A stretch of 64,000 nucleotides of DNA, taken from NCBI GenBank assembly GCA_019843655.1, contig JACDQD010000007.1, positions 23,082,365 to 23,146,364 of the forward strand. Direction: 5' to 3'. How positions within the stretch are numbered: the stretch's first letter is position 1; each line of letters begins with the position of its first letter. This document shows, one piece after another, positions 62,101 to 64,000 of the stretch. Below the pieces are notes generated by a model. It worked only from the letters and a program-made list of their open reading frames with translations. It was not told the DNA's origin and made no database searches. The position numbers and the translations under genes were made by a program. The stretch is from Lethocerus indicus (Eukaryota; Arthropoda; Insecta; Hemiptera; Belostomatidae).

Positions 62101-64000
62101 TAAATACTATAACGTAGTCGGCTTGGAATAATACTCATGACTATTCGGCCTTAAGCTAGATAGATTTCTCTTCATTTTCAGTGCTACGATAATTGCACCT
62201 TTGATTTATAAGGTTACACGCTCCAGTGAACTCCAGTGAAGAGGAAAATTCGTATTAAGTATAGTCAGTTAGGCAGTTCCTGGACAATTGTTTCCCATCA
62301 AAAGTGCAGTGTAGTTACGGGATAAGGAGAAATTGAAGGGAACTTCCGTAGGAATTTTCTAATTGAATTACAGGAAGTAAGGTTTACGAGAATCTGGCGG
62401 CTGTTTGTACGTTCAGGCCTTTCATTATTTTCACCAAGGCTGTACCATAGCTGAAACAAAGAAGTATATATTAACAATGATGTTAGACGTTAGAAAAGAA
62501 TATAAACTGCAATGCCCTTTTATTTTATTGATAAAAAAACAGTTTTGTAATGGTTTAATGAAATTGGAACGCCCATAAGCCGCACTGGATTCTCCACTTA
62601 AGGAATAATTTAGCCCTTCTCTCCCGGTTAAAAAAAATAACCGCGCTTAATAGTTTTAAAAGTAATTTTCACTGAATTTTATGACTCCCAGTACGACTTA
62701 TAAGGACATGTGACACCGGGTACGCACTGGTTGCCGTTTTGCAATCCGCGTCTGCGATTATTAGCCGTTTAAATGGCGACGTTGGCACAAATGCGAGACG
62801 CGCAGTTTCAATTTTCCCGTATCTCTCCGTTGCGCTACACGTTCTGAAACTCAGCATCTATAACTGAGGAATGCCTCCTGTAACCTACGTCAACTTTGTT
62901 TTCTCCGACGCGTCGGTCTCGATTTCGTTGTGTGTCAAATGAGCCCGATCACTCTCTACTGTCCAACTTTAAAATATAAGTCATATTTTTTATTGATTTA
63001 ATTTTAAAAAATCGTAAAGCGTTCTTTATATTCCTTTTAAATTACGGAGGAAACGTCGATACCATTGCAAGCACAATATTGATAGGAACATGCATCAATA
63101 GGAACGCGAACTTTCCATCGCGTGTTGAAAATGTATTGAATCAAAACGGTAAATATTTATAATTATAACCTTTCAAAGAAACAATGAATATTTCAAACAA
63201 TATTTCTATGTATTTAATAAACATTATTCATTAAACTAATCAAATATTTGGAATTGGTTCATATTTCATGTTTCGTCCTGCCGTTACCTGCACAATGACC
63301 TCCCACAACATTGACATAAATCAATAAAGTTGTTTACTGTTAATTAATATTAATCGCCAATAATGAAACTTCTAAGTCTCTTTATCGAATCAATACACAG
63401 ATCAGACTTAAATTTTTCCTGATGTGAATTAGAAGTTGTATATATTAATGGTCCACATAAGATGAGAAGAGCATAAAGCATGGTCCAGCGAGTTTGACAA
63501 GGTTTTGTACACTATGGGAATGGTGAAAAGTGACCGGAGTAGTAGTAAAGTGTGGTATATTACTGCACTCCCAAGAGCACACTATCGCGGGGGGGGGCCC
63601 TCCTAGGCTCGCACACTGAATTCAATTTTACCCTCCATCAACAGGAAACCGTCCACACAGCCAAATAAGGTTGGCCGAATCTCAGGAGACAGCTATTTCT
63701 TATATTACAAATGTCTGAGTCCCTGATCATACAGTAGCAGTGTGAAAATTATTTTATTTATGTGTGTAACATCGTTAGAATGAATCAGCAATAAATATCA
63801 CTCCCAAGCTTAGCAACGAAAGAGAAAGTTATAACGCCCGATGTTAACAATGAAATATTGAAAATCCAATAAAGTTACTATTTTTCATGTTACAATTCAC
63901 TCGACTTTACGATGCACGCTGAAAACTGAATTTCATTTTATGCCTGTCAATTTTGCTAAAGGCCTCTGCAGGCCGGTTTCATGTGGCCGTTAACGCGGTT
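62101..64000. other. AT-rich non-coding stretch to window end
   Basis: A tandem CTCCAGTGAA duplication sits at about 62221-62240. A G-run followed by GGGCCCTCC lies near 63589-63603. No gene is supported. Confidence 0.45.

Overview
This window reads as nuclear DNA from a large-genome animal, most likely an insect or other arthropod. That is inference from: AT-rich background with small GC-rich pockets, no dense or operon-like coding, long simple repeats (AT, CT, GAT), fragments of several unrelated tRNA-derived SINEs, and short candidate exons bounded by GT-AG signals and separated by kilobases. No rRNA, intact tRNA, CRISPR array or bacterial-type gene was seen. No exon could be assigned to a known protein family by eye, so every gene call below is structural, not homology-based.

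Layout. 1-9 kb: non-coding DNA with an AT microsatellite, a GC-rich pocket with an E-box (about 0.85-1.06 kb), a 13-bp hairpin at 4.03 kb, and a decayed, reverse-oriented retroelement-like segment at 6.7-8.1 kb. 9.8-11.2 kb: a mobile-element-like inverted repeat and a partial direct copy 1.3 kb away. 10.2-10.35 kb: possible minus-strand terminal exon with a polyadenylation signal. 13.2-13.56 kb: a very long CT microsatellite ending in a perfect splice-acceptor-like junction. 16.6-20.5 kb: three promoter-like pockets (16.7, 17.4 and 20.05 kb), the last with GC boxes, CCAAT and NRF1 motifs. 22.87-22.99 kb: the best coding exon in the window, minus strand, 38 in-frame codons between strong splice sites; it is phase-compatible with a second candidate exon at 29.02-29.12 kb. 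24.1-26.7 kb: a phase-compatible two-exon plus-strand model. 47.3-55.5 kb: a phase-compatible three-exon plus-strand model with an ATG, a stop and an AATAAA signal. 45.0-45.5 and 51.75 kb: SINE fragments. 33.5-59.5 kb: four copies of an unnamed dispersed repeat. 58.5 kb: three CACGTG E-boxes within 96 bp.

The rest is AT-rich intergenic or intronic sequence in which nothing specific could be supported. The multi-exon models are hypotheses: strong-looking acceptors occur by chance in AT- and T-rich DNA, so transcript data are needed to decide them.
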